Positions 24,101-35,829 are shown, counted from the first letter of the stretch. The stretch is DNA of 64,000 bases from Chondrilla cf. caribensis (GCA_964020155.1 OZ026562.1:3942501-4006500), one strand, 5' to 3'. Numbers and translations are program-made. The notes: generated from the letters alone by a model not told the origin.

Positions 24101-25947
24101 TGAGGTAAACAGAGAACTTGGAAATATTTTGAAGAAACCAAATCCGGAATATGCACACCCTTGTGATGACCTGGAATACTATAACTACATGGCTGGACCC
24201 TCTGAATCTAACTTTGGTACTACCCATGTTGTCGTGGCAACATCTAATGGTGATGTAGTATCAGTGACATCAACGATTAATGACTATTTTGGCAGTGGAT
24301 TTCTGTCAAGCTCAACCGGAGTGATATTGAACGATCAGATGGATGATTTCTATTTTCCAATTGAAGGTGAAAACCGCTTCCCTTACAACCATGTAGAAGG
24401 TGGAAAGAGACCTCTCTCTGCAGCAACTCCTGCCATCATGATTGATTCCAATGGCAACCTGAGGCTTGCACTGGGAGCATCAGGCGGTCGGAAGATCCCA
24501 CCAGCCGTAGGCCAAGTAGGTACTCTAATACTAAAATGATGCATGCAGTACTAGCCTTTATAACTTAGACTACTAGACTGCTCTCTCCCTATAGTTCCAT
24601 ATATATGTATTAGTTATACCCTGCCTTTGCTGGGTACGTGGCGGATATACTTGAGTGTCAGGAAGCGATATACCGAGGGCGAAGCCCGAGGTTATCGCTT
24701 TTTGACACTCAAGTATATCCCCATGTACCCAGCAAAGGCAGGATATAACAAAATTATCTCCCGTCAAAACGATCGAAAGTATGTCCTCCAAAACGCTGCC
24801 CTCAGGACCCCCGAGGGTCCCATCGTCAAGATAGAACATGCGAAACTCTGACTTCAGCTGGAGAAGTATTGGCTGGATGGCTAGGCAGAAAAGCAGGGCC
24901 CGAGAAGTTCACCCTGCTGAACTACTTTGGCAGATTGCAGGGTTGTTTCGTGAAAGCGGAGAAATGATGGTGCTGAATAGCAGGTATAATATTATACAAA
25001 GGGAAAAATTTCAGGAACATACTGTCTGACCATTTCAAACATTTTATCTCTTCTAACATAATTAAAGGTGTTCTTAAAGTCAATCTTCAGCATAACATGG
25101 TCAGATGGTAAATGATCCAAATATACTAGCAGAATGGACAGCTGCTTCAGCACCATTGCTTGTCCCATATCCCAGCTGTACAGGAGCCAGCGTAGTACCC
25201 ATACATTTGGAAATAGACATGCAAGCCAATTTAGCAACTAAGCAGCGCAGGATACAACCCACAGCAATGGGACGAACCCCTCCATCCTTCTTGTTTAGCG
25301 CAATAACAGAAGCACCAAAGAAGAAAGGGCAAACCTGCATATACACATAAACAATGTCTCTTTTCATTTCCAGATGACACAATGTGCAATTGGTATAGTT
25401 AAGAGGTATACCTTAACAAGGATGAGAGTACCAACAGCCGTACCTTGATGACCTGTTGTTATAATGTAATGAAATATACAAAACAGCTAGTGTCCTGATT
25501 GATTCTGTAGTGTCAAATCCCTTTGCATTAGAGGATAACTCTGTGTATACTATGTGTACCTATTCTTACATTTAATTTACATACACTTTAACAGTTACGG
25601 TAGTGGTAAATGACAACACCATAATTCTCTTAGTATACTTTACTTCTTAGAGTGCCTTCTTCATTGTAAACCGAGGTGAAAGTATTGATGATGGAATCCT
25701 GAGAGCTAGGGTGTATGCCAGTTTGGACGATAATATGGGAGGTACAAAAATTGTGGAGTATGTGGAAAAGTCTGGAGAGTACAGTTTGAGCCGTGAGATT
25801 CAGGATGAGCTCATGACCACCTACAGACATTACGGAAATTTCAGTGAATACGGTAATAGTGTGGTCCAGGTAATTGAATTGCAAGGAAGTACCTTTAGTG
25901 CTTATTCCGATCCACGAAAGCGGGGTGTGGCAGCTGCTTATGGGTAG
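18108..25947 (+). CDS. GGT: Gamma-glutamyltranspeptidase 1 (complete, diverged)
   Basis: Six exons, 18108-18579, 20347-20569, 21141-21487, 23768-23889, 24093-24515, 25651-25947, total exactly 628 codons (627 aa). GGT is a type II membrane ectoenzyme that cleaves gamma-glutamyl bonds of glutathione and self-processes before a catalytic Thr. Visible: N-terminal anchor (about residues 12-35), IDAREVAP with the substrate Arg (131), GTTHVVV with the catalytic Thr (about 431), VTSTIN (449-451), NDQMDDF (Asp 473) and GASGG (519-520). Two oddities: the near-invariant GGNAVDA motif is DSNAVDA, and the paired serines of PLSS are PLSA (Ala 498). Both are normal in GGT2 where visible. It is therefore probably expressed but possibly altered in activity. 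Introns carry a foldback at 23.2 kb and a hairpin with reverse transcriptase at 24.6-25.3 kb. Confidence 0.9.
18885..18914. repeat. Short perfect inverted repeat
   Basis: TCACCGTTGACC and GGTCAACGGTGA pair around CCGA in GGT1 intron 1. The GGT3 copy of the intron (about 60147-60170) keeps only part of it. It contains everted AGGTCA-like half-sites, which may be chance. Confidence 0.5.
19920..20060 (+). repeat. Interspersed repeat (copy 2)
   Basis: Matches the reverse complement of 8320-8480, including ctgctgcccccacactt and cttcagcgcacaaattc. It lies in GGT1 intron 1. Confidence 0.6.
23211..23592. mobile_element. Foldback element, ~175-bp arms
   Basis: The left arm (about 23211-23386, with caagcataat..tagggataacaagc) is an imperfect reverse complement of the right arm (about 23418-23592), with a ~30-bp centre. 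It lies in GGT1 intron 3. A repeated agcggaatgagaaga-like motif occurs within the arms. No coding capacity, so probably non-autonomous. Confidence 0.8.
24612..24749. mobile_element. Hairpin MITE-like element (copy 1)
   Basis: Arms gttataccctgcctttgctg and its complement pair across ~60 bp each, around accgagggcgaagcccgag. The same element lies at 63396-63531. Both are followed by cccgtcaaaacgatcgaaag, so the true element may extend past the hairpin. Confidence 0.8.
24755..25345 (-). pseudogene. Reverse transcriptase fragment
   Basis: Minus-strand reading, with frameshifts, gives GGVRPIAVGCILRCLVAKLA, then LKIDFKNTFNYVRRDKM (motif A with its Asp), a QQG..LGP remnant of motif B, and FYLDDGTLGGPEGSVLED (motif C YxDD). 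The order is right for a reverse transcriptase palm. It is inserted in GGT1 intron 5 next to the hairpin and is truncated at both ends. Confidence 0.8.
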
Positions 25948-26899
25948 CAGTCTGTTCCAATAACTTGATGATTTAGCCTAGATTTATACATACAGTAACA
26001 TTTTTCTTGTACTCTTTCATTTCAACTCACAGTACTGTTCAGGCTAGTCTAATCATTGAGCCTTTCAGTTTTGTAGTGTTTCCTGTAACAATTGTTAGTA
26101 AAAGATTAATGGTGTATACAAAGCTGTTTAATACTATGTGAACATGTATTTGAATAGATGTAACTGATCAACTTGTTCATATACAATGACCTAGTAAGAA
26201 CACAATCAATCATATTGATATAATAATATAGTTAATTTCTGCTTTTATAATTTGGATGGTTAACGTCTGGTGCAGTTTATATAGCCACTGAAGGTTCTGC
26301 AGTCTTCACATACATTATATATTAATGTGCCTGTGTGTATGTACATGCATGTGTGCACATCTGTTTATGTCAATGTGTGTGTAAACGTATGTGGAGGTAT
26401 GTGTACATGTGTTTGTATTATCATTTGAGTGTGTGCATTGTATATACTCACAGTAGTCTATGTAGGTTAATCATATTCATAGTTATACATGGGTGCATGG
26501 GCTGGGCTCAGCGACTGGAGATCGAGTAGATCAAGGGATAACCGCAATGAATCTACTGACACTACTACCCTATCATTGTAACAGTTCTCATTCACACGCA
26601 TATATACGGTTAGTCTTTTGAAGTTATATAACATGATAACTTGAAGACTTAGTGTAGATTTAACCGATTTTTCATTTCATCTTGGTATCTACATAATAGT
26701 ATATTATCCCTTGGCTTCAGATAGTGTACACAATCTCTATAGCTGCAGTAAATTTATAATATTGCAAACAGTTAACTTAGTCTACAATTATATATATTGT
26801 GCAATGTTTTATCATTGGCCTATAGGTACTGTGTATCTTATACGAGCTAGGTTCTGTGATTTCGCTAGGTCAAGACAATCGATACCGTCAACTATCGGA
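25948..26899. other. GGT1 3' flank to copy C exon 1
   Basis: Similar in part to the GGT2 3' flank (40741-41340), with a GT-rich stretch (26330-26420). No gene seen; only the C leader exon follows. Confidence 0.55.
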
Positions 26900-28125
26900 A
26901 TGGCTCTGAACGACCCAGGGTACCAGCAAGTGTATACTCTACCTGTTGAGGTTTGTGTATTCTGTAATATTATAAGATGTTATGCACAGCACTGTATATA
27001 CCTCCATTGTATTTCTTGCAAGGGAGATATTATGATGTCATTGAATAATCGTTTGTTATTATCAGCACATTTAAGTCTACAACAGTTTGATGGAGCCACA
27101 TGTATTTGTTCTGCGACTGACATAGACTAATACCCTATTCACATGGACACCCTAAAGCGTGCACTGGGTTAAGACACTGTGAGAAGTCCGCATACCATAA
27201 CTGTTACAACTTTTGTGGTTGAACCCATTATAATTGGAGGTGCTGAGCCATGTCCAAGTTCTACTTGATATGTTTCAATTCGGGACCAGGGAAAACTCAA
27301 GGTTTCAAGGATAGTCAGCTGGTGAACCTATGAATATCATTATGAGCTTGAATGATGTATCAACCTCAATGGATAGTAACTGTTGCAATTCATGACAGGA
27401 TCTAGATGTAGATATGTCTTTACCTTGCTATGATGGATGTTATTCATTGCCTTCATCATAATTTTAAAATTCATTTTAATAGCCTGAAACACTTTCAGAC
27501 TGAGACTCCTGCATATACCCTTGGAAGAACATGAATTGAATGGGTTTAGCTTTATACGTGAGACTATAATACCAGACATATATATATATATATATATACA
27601 TGCATGATAACTGTGCATTTTTGTTCAATGTGAAATTGAAAACTTGCACTGAAGCAATATTATTTCATCTTCTACCACTGACAGGAAACCAATAAATATG
27701 TGCATGAACACAGCACCGTCGATCGTTCAACCAACTCCAAAACTGTGAACTAGCTGTTCGACCCAGCACACCTTTTAGTAAAGAATCTACAGACAATGGT
27801 GAGACTCAGGATAGCAGCAGTGAAATTGTTCTGTGCCAAGGAAGCCATTGGTGTCCTAAAGGCCTACCACGAGGTCCTCCAATGATGGATTTCTACCGTT
27901 ATCCTTAAGTTGATATTGTCACATCCGAAAAGAAGGAATGACTAACATACAAATGTCAAGAGATTCATGGGAGCTGGTTCGGGTCAATCCTCAGGCTGAT
28001 CCTTTCCTTTCTCCCATGGTATATGACAAGTGCTGCAGAAAATCTTGACTATATCTTGCAAACATGGTATGACATATCTCACCAGTTAATCAGAGGTAAC
28101 AGTTTTGAGAATGGAAGTCTTTTTG

Positions 28126-28127
<2 letters not shown>
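26900..28127 (+). pseudogene. Orphan family copy C (type II), broken
   Basis: Exon 1 (26900-26950, MALNDPGYQQVYTLPVE) and its donor are intact. Exon 2 begins at 27685 but reaches an in-frame TAG after 22 codons. Further on, frameshifts and deletions interrupt recognisable family sequence (SSSEIVLCQG, GLPRGPP, ENLDYILQTW, SHQLIRGNSFENG). The copy is cut off at 28127, where it runs straight into a (TG)n repeat and then FCHO intron DNA. The last 60% of the family domain is missing. Confidence 0.85.
26951..27684. other. Copy C intron
   Basis: Non-coding. A short (TA)n run lies at about 27577-27597. Nothing else supported. Confidence 0.5.
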
Positions 28128-28204
<77 letters not shown>

Positions 28205-28315
28205 TGTTTTGTGTATTGTGTGTGGGTGTGTTTGTGTATATCAATTTAACCTGTATTATCTTTTATACAAATTCTCCCCTACTTATAGGGCTATGGTCAA
28301 AGTGTCTGTATTATT
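28128..28315 (+). pseudogene. FCHO intron/exon 8 scrap fused to copy C
   Basis: A (GT)n tract (28128-28206) is followed by tcttttatacaaattctccc and GGCTATGGTCAAAGTGTCT, matching the FCHO exon 8 acceptor region (4500-4550) and the duplicate at 13260-13315. Confidence 0.8.
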
Positions 28316-28757
28316 ATAATGTTATCATTATTATTCATTTTAACATTGCCATAATAATAATAATTATTATAGTTATGTTTAACTGTATGTGTACGTATTT
28401 AAGCTGTATATTTGTGTACGTAGGTTACAATAATCTACTATATATATGCAGCTGGGCAGCTATTTTCCTCCATCCAACTATATGCAGAGTATATCATTCA
28501 TGATGGTTATATTCATATATACATGTACGTATACGTACAATACGTATAATAATATACTTCTTTAGTTGCTCACAACTCCTAGCCTGCTAGTACGTATACA
28601 TATAAATTGATTCAGGTGTTCATGAGTATTTTCTATTATTCCATTATGCATGAAAATTAACTGTTTGTATATCATGATAAATAATGACAGTAGTGGCAAT
28701 TTCACTGTGGGTATCATCTGCTCCTGCAAAAACTGCATTATTATATATATATATATA

Positions 28758-28840
28758 TATATCCTGCAAACATGGAATGATTTCTCAACAACTGATTAAT
28801 AGCAATAGATTTGAAATTGGAATTCTGATGGGTTTGTAAG
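28758..28840 (+). pseudogene. Small fragment of the orphan family (type II)
   Basis: Duplicate of the 13736-13822 fragment with the same frameshift after ILQTWNDF. It shows that the flanking 3 kb was copied as a block. Confidence 0.75.
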
Positions 28841-29827
28841 TACCATGGAATGATAGGTATCAAATCAGAAGCACAAAATTGTGCTGTATGGTCAGATAAA
28901 TATTGGCAGGTGGAGACACTCATGTACATGGCCAGTCTCTTCTTGAAGTAGCAAACTTAAAAGGAAAGGGATTGGTGCATGAGGGATTGAATCAAATAGC
29001 TATTGATCATACATGCAAGACAATATCAAAATACAATGGAAAAATCCTCTGAACTAGGAACTCATGGGCTCTTGGATAACTGTGTCTCCATGTCATGTCA
29101 CTAATATATCAGTTTTATAGTTTACTTGCTGAGTGACATATACAGGCGTGATTTTATTTATCCCATTACCAACGGCGGCCATATTATGGTAGGCGGGACT
29201 GGATATTATGTACTAATATGTACATGTGGCTAGTACATGTGGCTAAATACTCGGCTGGTTCGGTCAGGAAGGAATTAACCCCCACGCATAACCGTCGTTC
29301 TGCTGCACTCCGATTCTTGTTCTTGGTGTCTTTAACAGGTCAGTCTTTCAATCGAAGATAAAAACAAGAATTCTAAATTATTGGCGAGGTGGGTAACGTA
29401 GTATGTAACCCAGTGAGAGTTATTGAGTATAAATCGTTTTCAGTTTCTGATTCAAACGCAAAGATCTAGGGCTATCAACGGATCTAGCGGGGTGTAGTAT
29501 GCCTTGAAGACTACTGTGACCGTTTCTGTAGCATTGTAGGTTAAATTAAACGGTTCTCGTAGTCAATAGCCAGCTATAGACTACCGTGACTGTTACAGTT
29601 GTCTTGGAATGGTTGCCTTCAAAGTATCAATCTTATTTATGGATGAGTGTCTTTCAATATCGAATTACCTATCGGATATTTTATATAGCAGACTCGAATC
29701 ATTTTAGTTATAGTTGAAAGCACTGATCTCTACAATATACATTAAGTATTAAATAGTATATAGTGTGTATACTATGTGTGTATGTATGTATGTATGTATG
29801 TATGTATGTATGTATTAATATGTAGTA
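28841..29827. other. Duplicated non-coding block upstream of copy D
   Basis: Counterpart of 13825-14809. A (GTAT)n microsatellite at about 29775-29815 is specific to this copy. Confidence 0.6.
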
Positions 29828-29927
29828 TTAAATACAATAGTCTCAGAAGGTGACTCTCTCTCTCTCCCATATCCACTTCATAGCCATTGCATCCTCATTC
29901 ACCCACATTCCACCAACTTGCTGAAAG

Positions 29928-31375
29928 ATGGACGATGACCACCATATTGACATTCCAGTGGACTCGCAAATGTATGAGGAGCCAATTGAGGTTAGCCTCT
30001 ACTGACTATATTTATATGTGTAAATGTACTAGAACCTGTAGTTTGAAGAAAGCTGAAATGCCAATACTGTACTACTGTACTAGTGATTTGTCTTGCAGGT
30101 ACTATTATTAGTCTACATGTACTTAATATGTGAGAAGTGGTCCAGGAGTTGTGGAATTTGTTTGTTACTTTACAAACAGTAATTTTGTCTTCCTTGTAGC
30201 AAACCAGTGTTAAAGGATCCGGAGGTACTGTAACATCAACTGTGGCACACTACGACAATGAGCAACAAGTTTTTTACCCTGAAGAATGCACAGAGTACGG
30301 TGTGAGTCAGGACGTCAGCAGTAAAATGGTGACAGGAAAATCCAATTTACTCTGCATCACCCACCACTCAATGCAAGGTCCAAGGAAGATATGTTTTCTT
30401 AGTGACATACTCAAATCAGACAGAATCCCTGTGAGATATCTTTATATACGAAAAGTAGGCGGGGCTAATGTTCAAATGTCACAGGAGTTTTGGAAGATTA
30501 TTTGGGCAAAGTCAAATGAGAATCCTCTTGTCCAAGGTATGTACTTTTTTAGTGGAATGTTGAGTGCTCCAGATAATCTTGAGTATATCTTGGAAACATG
30601 GAGAAAACTATCTGAAAAGCTTAATAGGAGTAACAGTTCTATAGTTGGGAGCATGTTTGCTCTCTACTTGGTAGCGTGGACCATACGAAACTGGGTGAGG
30701 GAAAATGGCTCTCATCCAGAACTCCGCGATTGCATTCCACTGCCTTGCCATACATCAATTTGCATTCGCCGTACCAAGGAAGGAGCTATGAGGCTGGTAG
30801 AGTACTGCATTAAAGAAACAGAAGACATAATTAATTTTTTTCTGACGCCCTATTTTGACATAACCGTGCTTCGCTGGAAGTTTGAAATAGAGCATGACTC
30901 TGGCACTCTTAATGAAACTGCAGTTTCCTACTTTTTGAAAGGCATTGATGAAACATTTGGAAAATGTAAGGCCCTAGATCGAGATTGGATGAAGGCAGAT
31001 GCATTTGGGGCCATGGTTAGTGCAGTTAACTTGACGATTGAAATTGCTCTCTATTTCAAAGGAAGGGGACAAAATGACAAATTTCGCAGCATCAAAGGGG
31101 AAGCTATGTGTTTTCTAATCCACCTTAATGAATACTTCGAAGTTAATCAGTCTCTAATTACAATCTATGATTGTGCCTGGCTGTTCAGTGTTCGATCCAA
31201 ACGTTTTCGCATCGATGACAACAAAACAAAAGCACAAGAGTGCGCTGAACAATCTGCTCATAAATACCTCAAAAGTAGCCGTTACTGGAGAGCAGTAGAG
31301 GAAGCCGAGCTCAGTGGAAATATGAGACTAATCGAACGTTGTAAGAAAGCATGTCCCCAATCTGAATTGAGTTGA
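29928..31375 (+). CDS. Orphan helical family protein, copy D (type I), intact
   Basis: Exons 29928-29990 (21 codons, MDDDHHIDIPVDSQMYEEPIE) and 30200-31375 join in phase 0 to give 412 aa. It is very close to copy B, with a shorter leader and a small deletion near residue 95 (LKSDRIPVRYL, where B has an extra YYGPHRETF segment). Landmarks: SAPDNLEYILETW, YLVAWTIRNW, GAMRLVEYC, LRWKFEIE, FGAMVSAVNLTIEIALYF, YDCAWLFSVRSK and RYWRAVEEAELSGNM. No signal or membrane segment. Splice sites and 5' leader match B. Function unknown. Confidence 0.82.
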
Positions 31376-31842
31376 ATTATGTCAACTAATACAAATATAT
31401 TGTGATGTGCATGTTGAATGGTTAATTATGATTGTTTGTATTGTCTGTATCCATAAACAACGGTACTACAATGTAGTCATGTATGATGAGTACAGAATTT
31501 GAAAACTATTATCTTTGTACTTATTCTTATATACAATTTTGTATGTGCGACCAGTACATTAAATTTCCTGATATCGATATCATATACATACTGTATTTAC
31601 ATATTTATCTTTTATTATATATAATACTAATTTACACATTTAGTATAAATCGTATGTGTTTATTTGAAAGTTTAATTAATTATACTGCTTTTTATAAAGT
31701 TGTAATAGTAATATAATGATAATTACATCGCAATTGCATGCACATATACATAATATTATATGCCATATAATATGTAGTGCATATTTCAAAATACCTGCCT
31801 GCTTTAATATTATGTGTGTATGTGATATGGCACGTACACACA

Positions 31843-31895
<53 letters not shown>

Positions 31896-32616
31896 CCACT
31901 GATTATACTTGTTCACAGACACTTGATCAGACCAGCATCATAGAGAGGGGTATTCCACTCTTTGCTTTGAAGTGTGGCCTACCAAGAGGAAAGATGTTAG
32001 TTGTTAGGGGTGAGAGTGAAGGGTGATGGGTAGGAGTGAGGGGTGAGACATGAGGAGTGAGCAGTGATTGAGTGCGGGTGGTGAGAAGTTCAACTATTAT
32101 TCTGTGTACATTGTGGTTACATTCACCCATCACATTCAGTTGATATATTCAGTAGCCTAGCAACCAACACCCTCCAGCCAATTTATTCAGTATCCTAGCA
32201 ACACATTCTCATCCTTTATGTTCAGCTACAAGGAATTTCGTGTTTCTTGCAACAGCACGTGAAGTCAGAAGTCACGTGTGTAATAATGCACAATGCAATT
32301 ACACGTGACTTCTGACTTCACGTGCTGTTGCAAGGAACACGAAACTTCGTGTAATTTATTCAGTATCCTAGCAGCTGATCTGTAGTGTCTTGCTCTCTCA
32401 AAGATCCGAAATTAGCAGTTAAGTATTACACTATACACACATTTGCCTACACACTACATACATTCACTCAATACTATAATATTGTTATTATACAACAAAT
32501 GGCACTGGGGACACATTTCAACATGTGGGCAGATTACAGAGGTCCACTCAGTACAGTTGAATCGTGTAAGATCTGAAGTCTCAACTAAAACAAACTTACA
32601 AACACACTATGATCTG

Positions 32617-32684
<68 letters not shown>

Positions 32685-33239
32685 ATACACGCACACACAT
32701 GCACGCACACATACACACACTCCCAATTGCCATGCCCACCTGTAGATCATCAGAAATTACTGCTGGAGAAACTCCTCCACATAGGGTGACTGCACTTGGA
32801 CCACTCTCTCCTTGAGGTTAGAGTGGATCAAAAAAACAGAGGTAGAGGATGAAGAGGAATAGAGTGTCTTGGGACCTCAGAGCAAAGCTAAGAGCAGCTT
32901 CAATCTAACAACAATAACAGTGAGACCACATACATACATGACAAGCACAAATTCATACCATGAAAGTTCTAACAATCATCACCATTTTAAGTGTATGGAA
33001 TGGGAATTCATGGTAATAGGCACACTTGACAGCAATACATGTACTGTACATTATCAGTTTACTGTTCAATAAACAGTAAGTCTGTCCGCCACTGAGTGGT
33101 GATGATACCATAAGATGACCAAATAAAGTTTCTATTAGCTAATAGTCGGATAGGATAAAAGGACACAATATAACAAACTTAATCAAGGCTAGGAGAGTAG
33201 ATGGATGAGTACTAGACTAAGTGTAAAACTAACGTTATT
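31376..33239. other. Spacer with microsatellites and inverted NUP155-derived scrap
   Basis: Contains (CA)n at 31836-31895 and 32618-32690. The 31885-32110 segment matches 17480-17665 and 58640-58810 but in the opposite orientation; within it, minus-strand codons resemble the NUP155 segment YDAGLI. There is no intact gene. The stretch 32546-32600 matches the GGT 5' flanks. Confidence 0.55.
32237..32343. mobile_element. Short foldback element, ~43-bp arms
   Basis: Arms ttcgtgtttcttgcaacagc and ..gctgttgcaaggaacacgaa continue through cacgtgaagtcagaagtcac around a ~20-bp loop. Near-perfect hairpin. Confidence 0.8.
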
Positions 33240-33535
33240 AGGCCAGGGGAAATTAACACAGGAATTCGAACAGTGATGTATTTGCACCCCTTCGAGTTCA
33301 TAATGGATAAGATAGCTGAAAACCTTGGGGAAACAGCTCTAGGTACAACAGGTGTAGTCGTTGGCCTCGTTTTAATATCAGGGATAGGTTAGTCATTCCC
33401 CACAGTGGCAGCCAGTGGAACCATAGATCTATGGTGGAACTATCTTAAACTATCTAAATCACGATTTCTGTTACTAACAGTGAACTTGCGGTCGCCAGCT
33501 GCAGAGGGAGTGCAGAGGAATCCCCAGTTTAAATA
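33240..33535 (+). pseudogene. GGT exon 1 relic
   Basis: The conserved GGT 5' flank and the first codons (MDKIAENLGETALG, beginning at 33303) are recognisable. A frameshift falls inside the membrane anchor, and only scraps of the following region remain (gcggtcgccagc..gcagaggg). No later exons follow in this location. Confidence 0.8.
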
Positions 33536-33539
33536 AGGG

Positions 33540-34870
33540 GGAGAGACCACATTATTATTATTCAAACAATACACGTCATCAGTATATTGCTACTAATAAG
33601 AGTGTGATACAAAAAAGGAAAACCTCGGACACAGGGGGTGAGGTGTACACAGTGTGTACAGGTGAAACCCTGGCAAGGTACAATAATAATACTGATGTTT
33701 ATAATTGTGGATTGAGGATACAGGCGTAGTACAATACATAGCAAAAACAGAGAAAAAAAAAGAAAGAAAAAATTAATTGTACATAACGTGACATGTACAT
33801 TTAATTTAGATAGAGAAAATTTATAGGCTAAAATTAATGAGTGTTACTTATCAAGCAATGTCCAAGGCGAGTGCCTGGAGGTAAACAGGAAGTAGCTGGA
33901 AGAGATTGCAGTCTTAGATGCAGATGTTAAGGCACGCCTTCTGTCAGCTGCTTTGCTGTTATGGGCGCCTGATTTCAGAGCAGCATAGGCCTCTGAGGTA
34001 TAGTGGCCGAGGCAACCAAGATTGTACCTTTAACACTTCCAATATATGCTCTTATAGGGGACCCGTAAATCATTTGAGGACAATACTAACCTCATTTTTG
34101 GTGGAGAACCTGCAGATAAGGACTGGTATAGCCAGGTCAGTATACATCACCTCAACACACTCATATTGGTGATGATCAACTGTTAGCATGGAGAATAAAT
34201 TTCACACAGGTGAACCTACTACTGTATAACATTATACTCATTGCATTCAACAAAGCTCATGCAGATACATTGGATGCTTATGGTAATTGAACATAGTCAT
34301 ACAATGGACTATTATGTGTCAACATTGATAGGCTGTGGACATTACTGAGAGTCAACTCATCGTATATATATGATCCCTGCGGCAATTGAGATGGTGATAA
34401 TAAACACAAATTGGAGTACGAAAAGTATTGATTAAAAACATTTAATTTTATGTATATTCAAATCATACATTGATCAGTAATACAGAAAGTGGTTGCTCAA
34501 AGAGCAATTACAAGGAAATGGACGATAAGACTGGTGTCATTGCAGACATAAGTATGTCCTGTTTCTGTACCAGTAATACCCTCATACTGTTGTCTGCAAT
34601 AACAGCATCTCCTTAGGGAGAAGGAGGGCCATGACTGTGGGGTGTTTATCGGTTGTATGTTGATCAGCGAGAAGCTATCCTCATAATGCTCATCTTTACA
34701 CAGTATGCTCTGCAGCAGGTTTTTCACAACAAGTGCCTCCAACAACAGACGGACATTGGTAAGGGGTTATACTTACATTACATACCCAAGATGACGGCCA
34801 TGTCGACATCAAGTGTACACTTTTTCTGGAATTCACGGCAAGATGCATTTTTTGACATTAGGGTTTCAAC
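33540..34870. other. Spacer, no gene supported
   Basis: Non-coding. The part at 34540-34790 recurs, diverged, at about 47130-47380. Both have a minus-strand frame sharing a VV.(N/K)LLQSILC segment, with no clear family assignment. Confidence 0.5.
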
Positions 34871-34879
34871 CCTTTAGCA

Positions 34880-35230
34880 TCCTTGAACCACAATTCCACA
34901 ATTGACATGACCTTCAGGCGGCATGAACGTGAGAAGAAGAGCATATACGAGCAAAGAATCAGGGAGATTGAACATGGATCTTTCACGCCCCTCGTTTTCT
35001 CAGCATCAGGTGGAATGGGCCCCTCCACAACTATTGCATATAAAAGATTGGCAACCATGTTGGCGGAAAAGAGAAACCAGAAATATAGTCAAGTGATGAC
35101 ATGGCTCTGATGTAGATTATCATTCAGCCTTTTACGATCGGCAATCACAGCAATAAGAGGATCCAGAACAAGTGCTACACGAAGAGTGAACACCAATCAC
35201 ATTGATCTGGCTGTAGCTGAGGGTCGTATA
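34880..35230 (+). pseudogene. Reverse transcriptase C-terminal tail
   Basis: Reads YEQRIREIEHGSFTPLVFSA, then GGMGPSTTIAYKRLATMLAE, a stop after MTWL, and CRLSFSLLRSAITAIRGSR. This is the conserved tail of a marine invertebrate reverse transcriptase family; the last motif also ends the remnant at 7420-8245. A fragment only. Confidence 0.75.
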
Positions 35231-35829
35231 CCCTCAGCATGAGTGATTATAGTCTTAGATTATGATTTTCACATGTGATCATAGTGTGTGTCTATTAATT
35301 TTAATCAAAGGCCTCACAACCATACATAATTTCTCATACAATTGTCCCATTATTTGATTCCTTAGATATAATTTACTTCTTGTACTTTATTTGGTGATGA
35401 TTTGGTAATATACACTTACGATTATACTTACATTCTCTGTTCTTCAGGACCACTCCCCAGCTGTGAGGAAATGCATATGGCTGTCCTTATTCCTTTATGG
35501 TATACACGTGGTGTCTATACTTGTAAGTAGTTCTATTATCTTGCTTGCACAATGTCAGGTTATAATACATGTATATAATGAAATTCATGGTATGGATAAT
35601 TAATGATATTCATGTGGAATTTAATGATATCCATTGGGTGGGATGTCTAAACATTACAAGACGTATGTCTGCACATAACGAGACGTCTCACACAAGCGCG
35701 CGCCCGCACGCACGCACATTACCAGTGAATAATAATAATATATATAATATATATATCCACCACTCTCGGTATCCAAGAGGACACGATAGTAGATACATAT
35801 TTGATCGAAGCTAAAGAGAGTAGATTGAG
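35231..35829. other. Spacer upstream of GGT2
   Basis: Shares a stretch (about 35440-35690) with 47385-47625. No gene seen. Confidence 0.5.

Noticed and set aside
33918..34172. 84-aa + strand frame in the spacer
   Set aside because: No recognisable domain, splice partner or duplicate supports it as a gene.
34497..34745. Minus-strand frame similar to 47212-47409, possible NUP155 upstream exon
   Set aside because: The two loci are duplicates of each other, but the translation does not match NUP155 convincingly and the frame breaks differ, so no gene is called.
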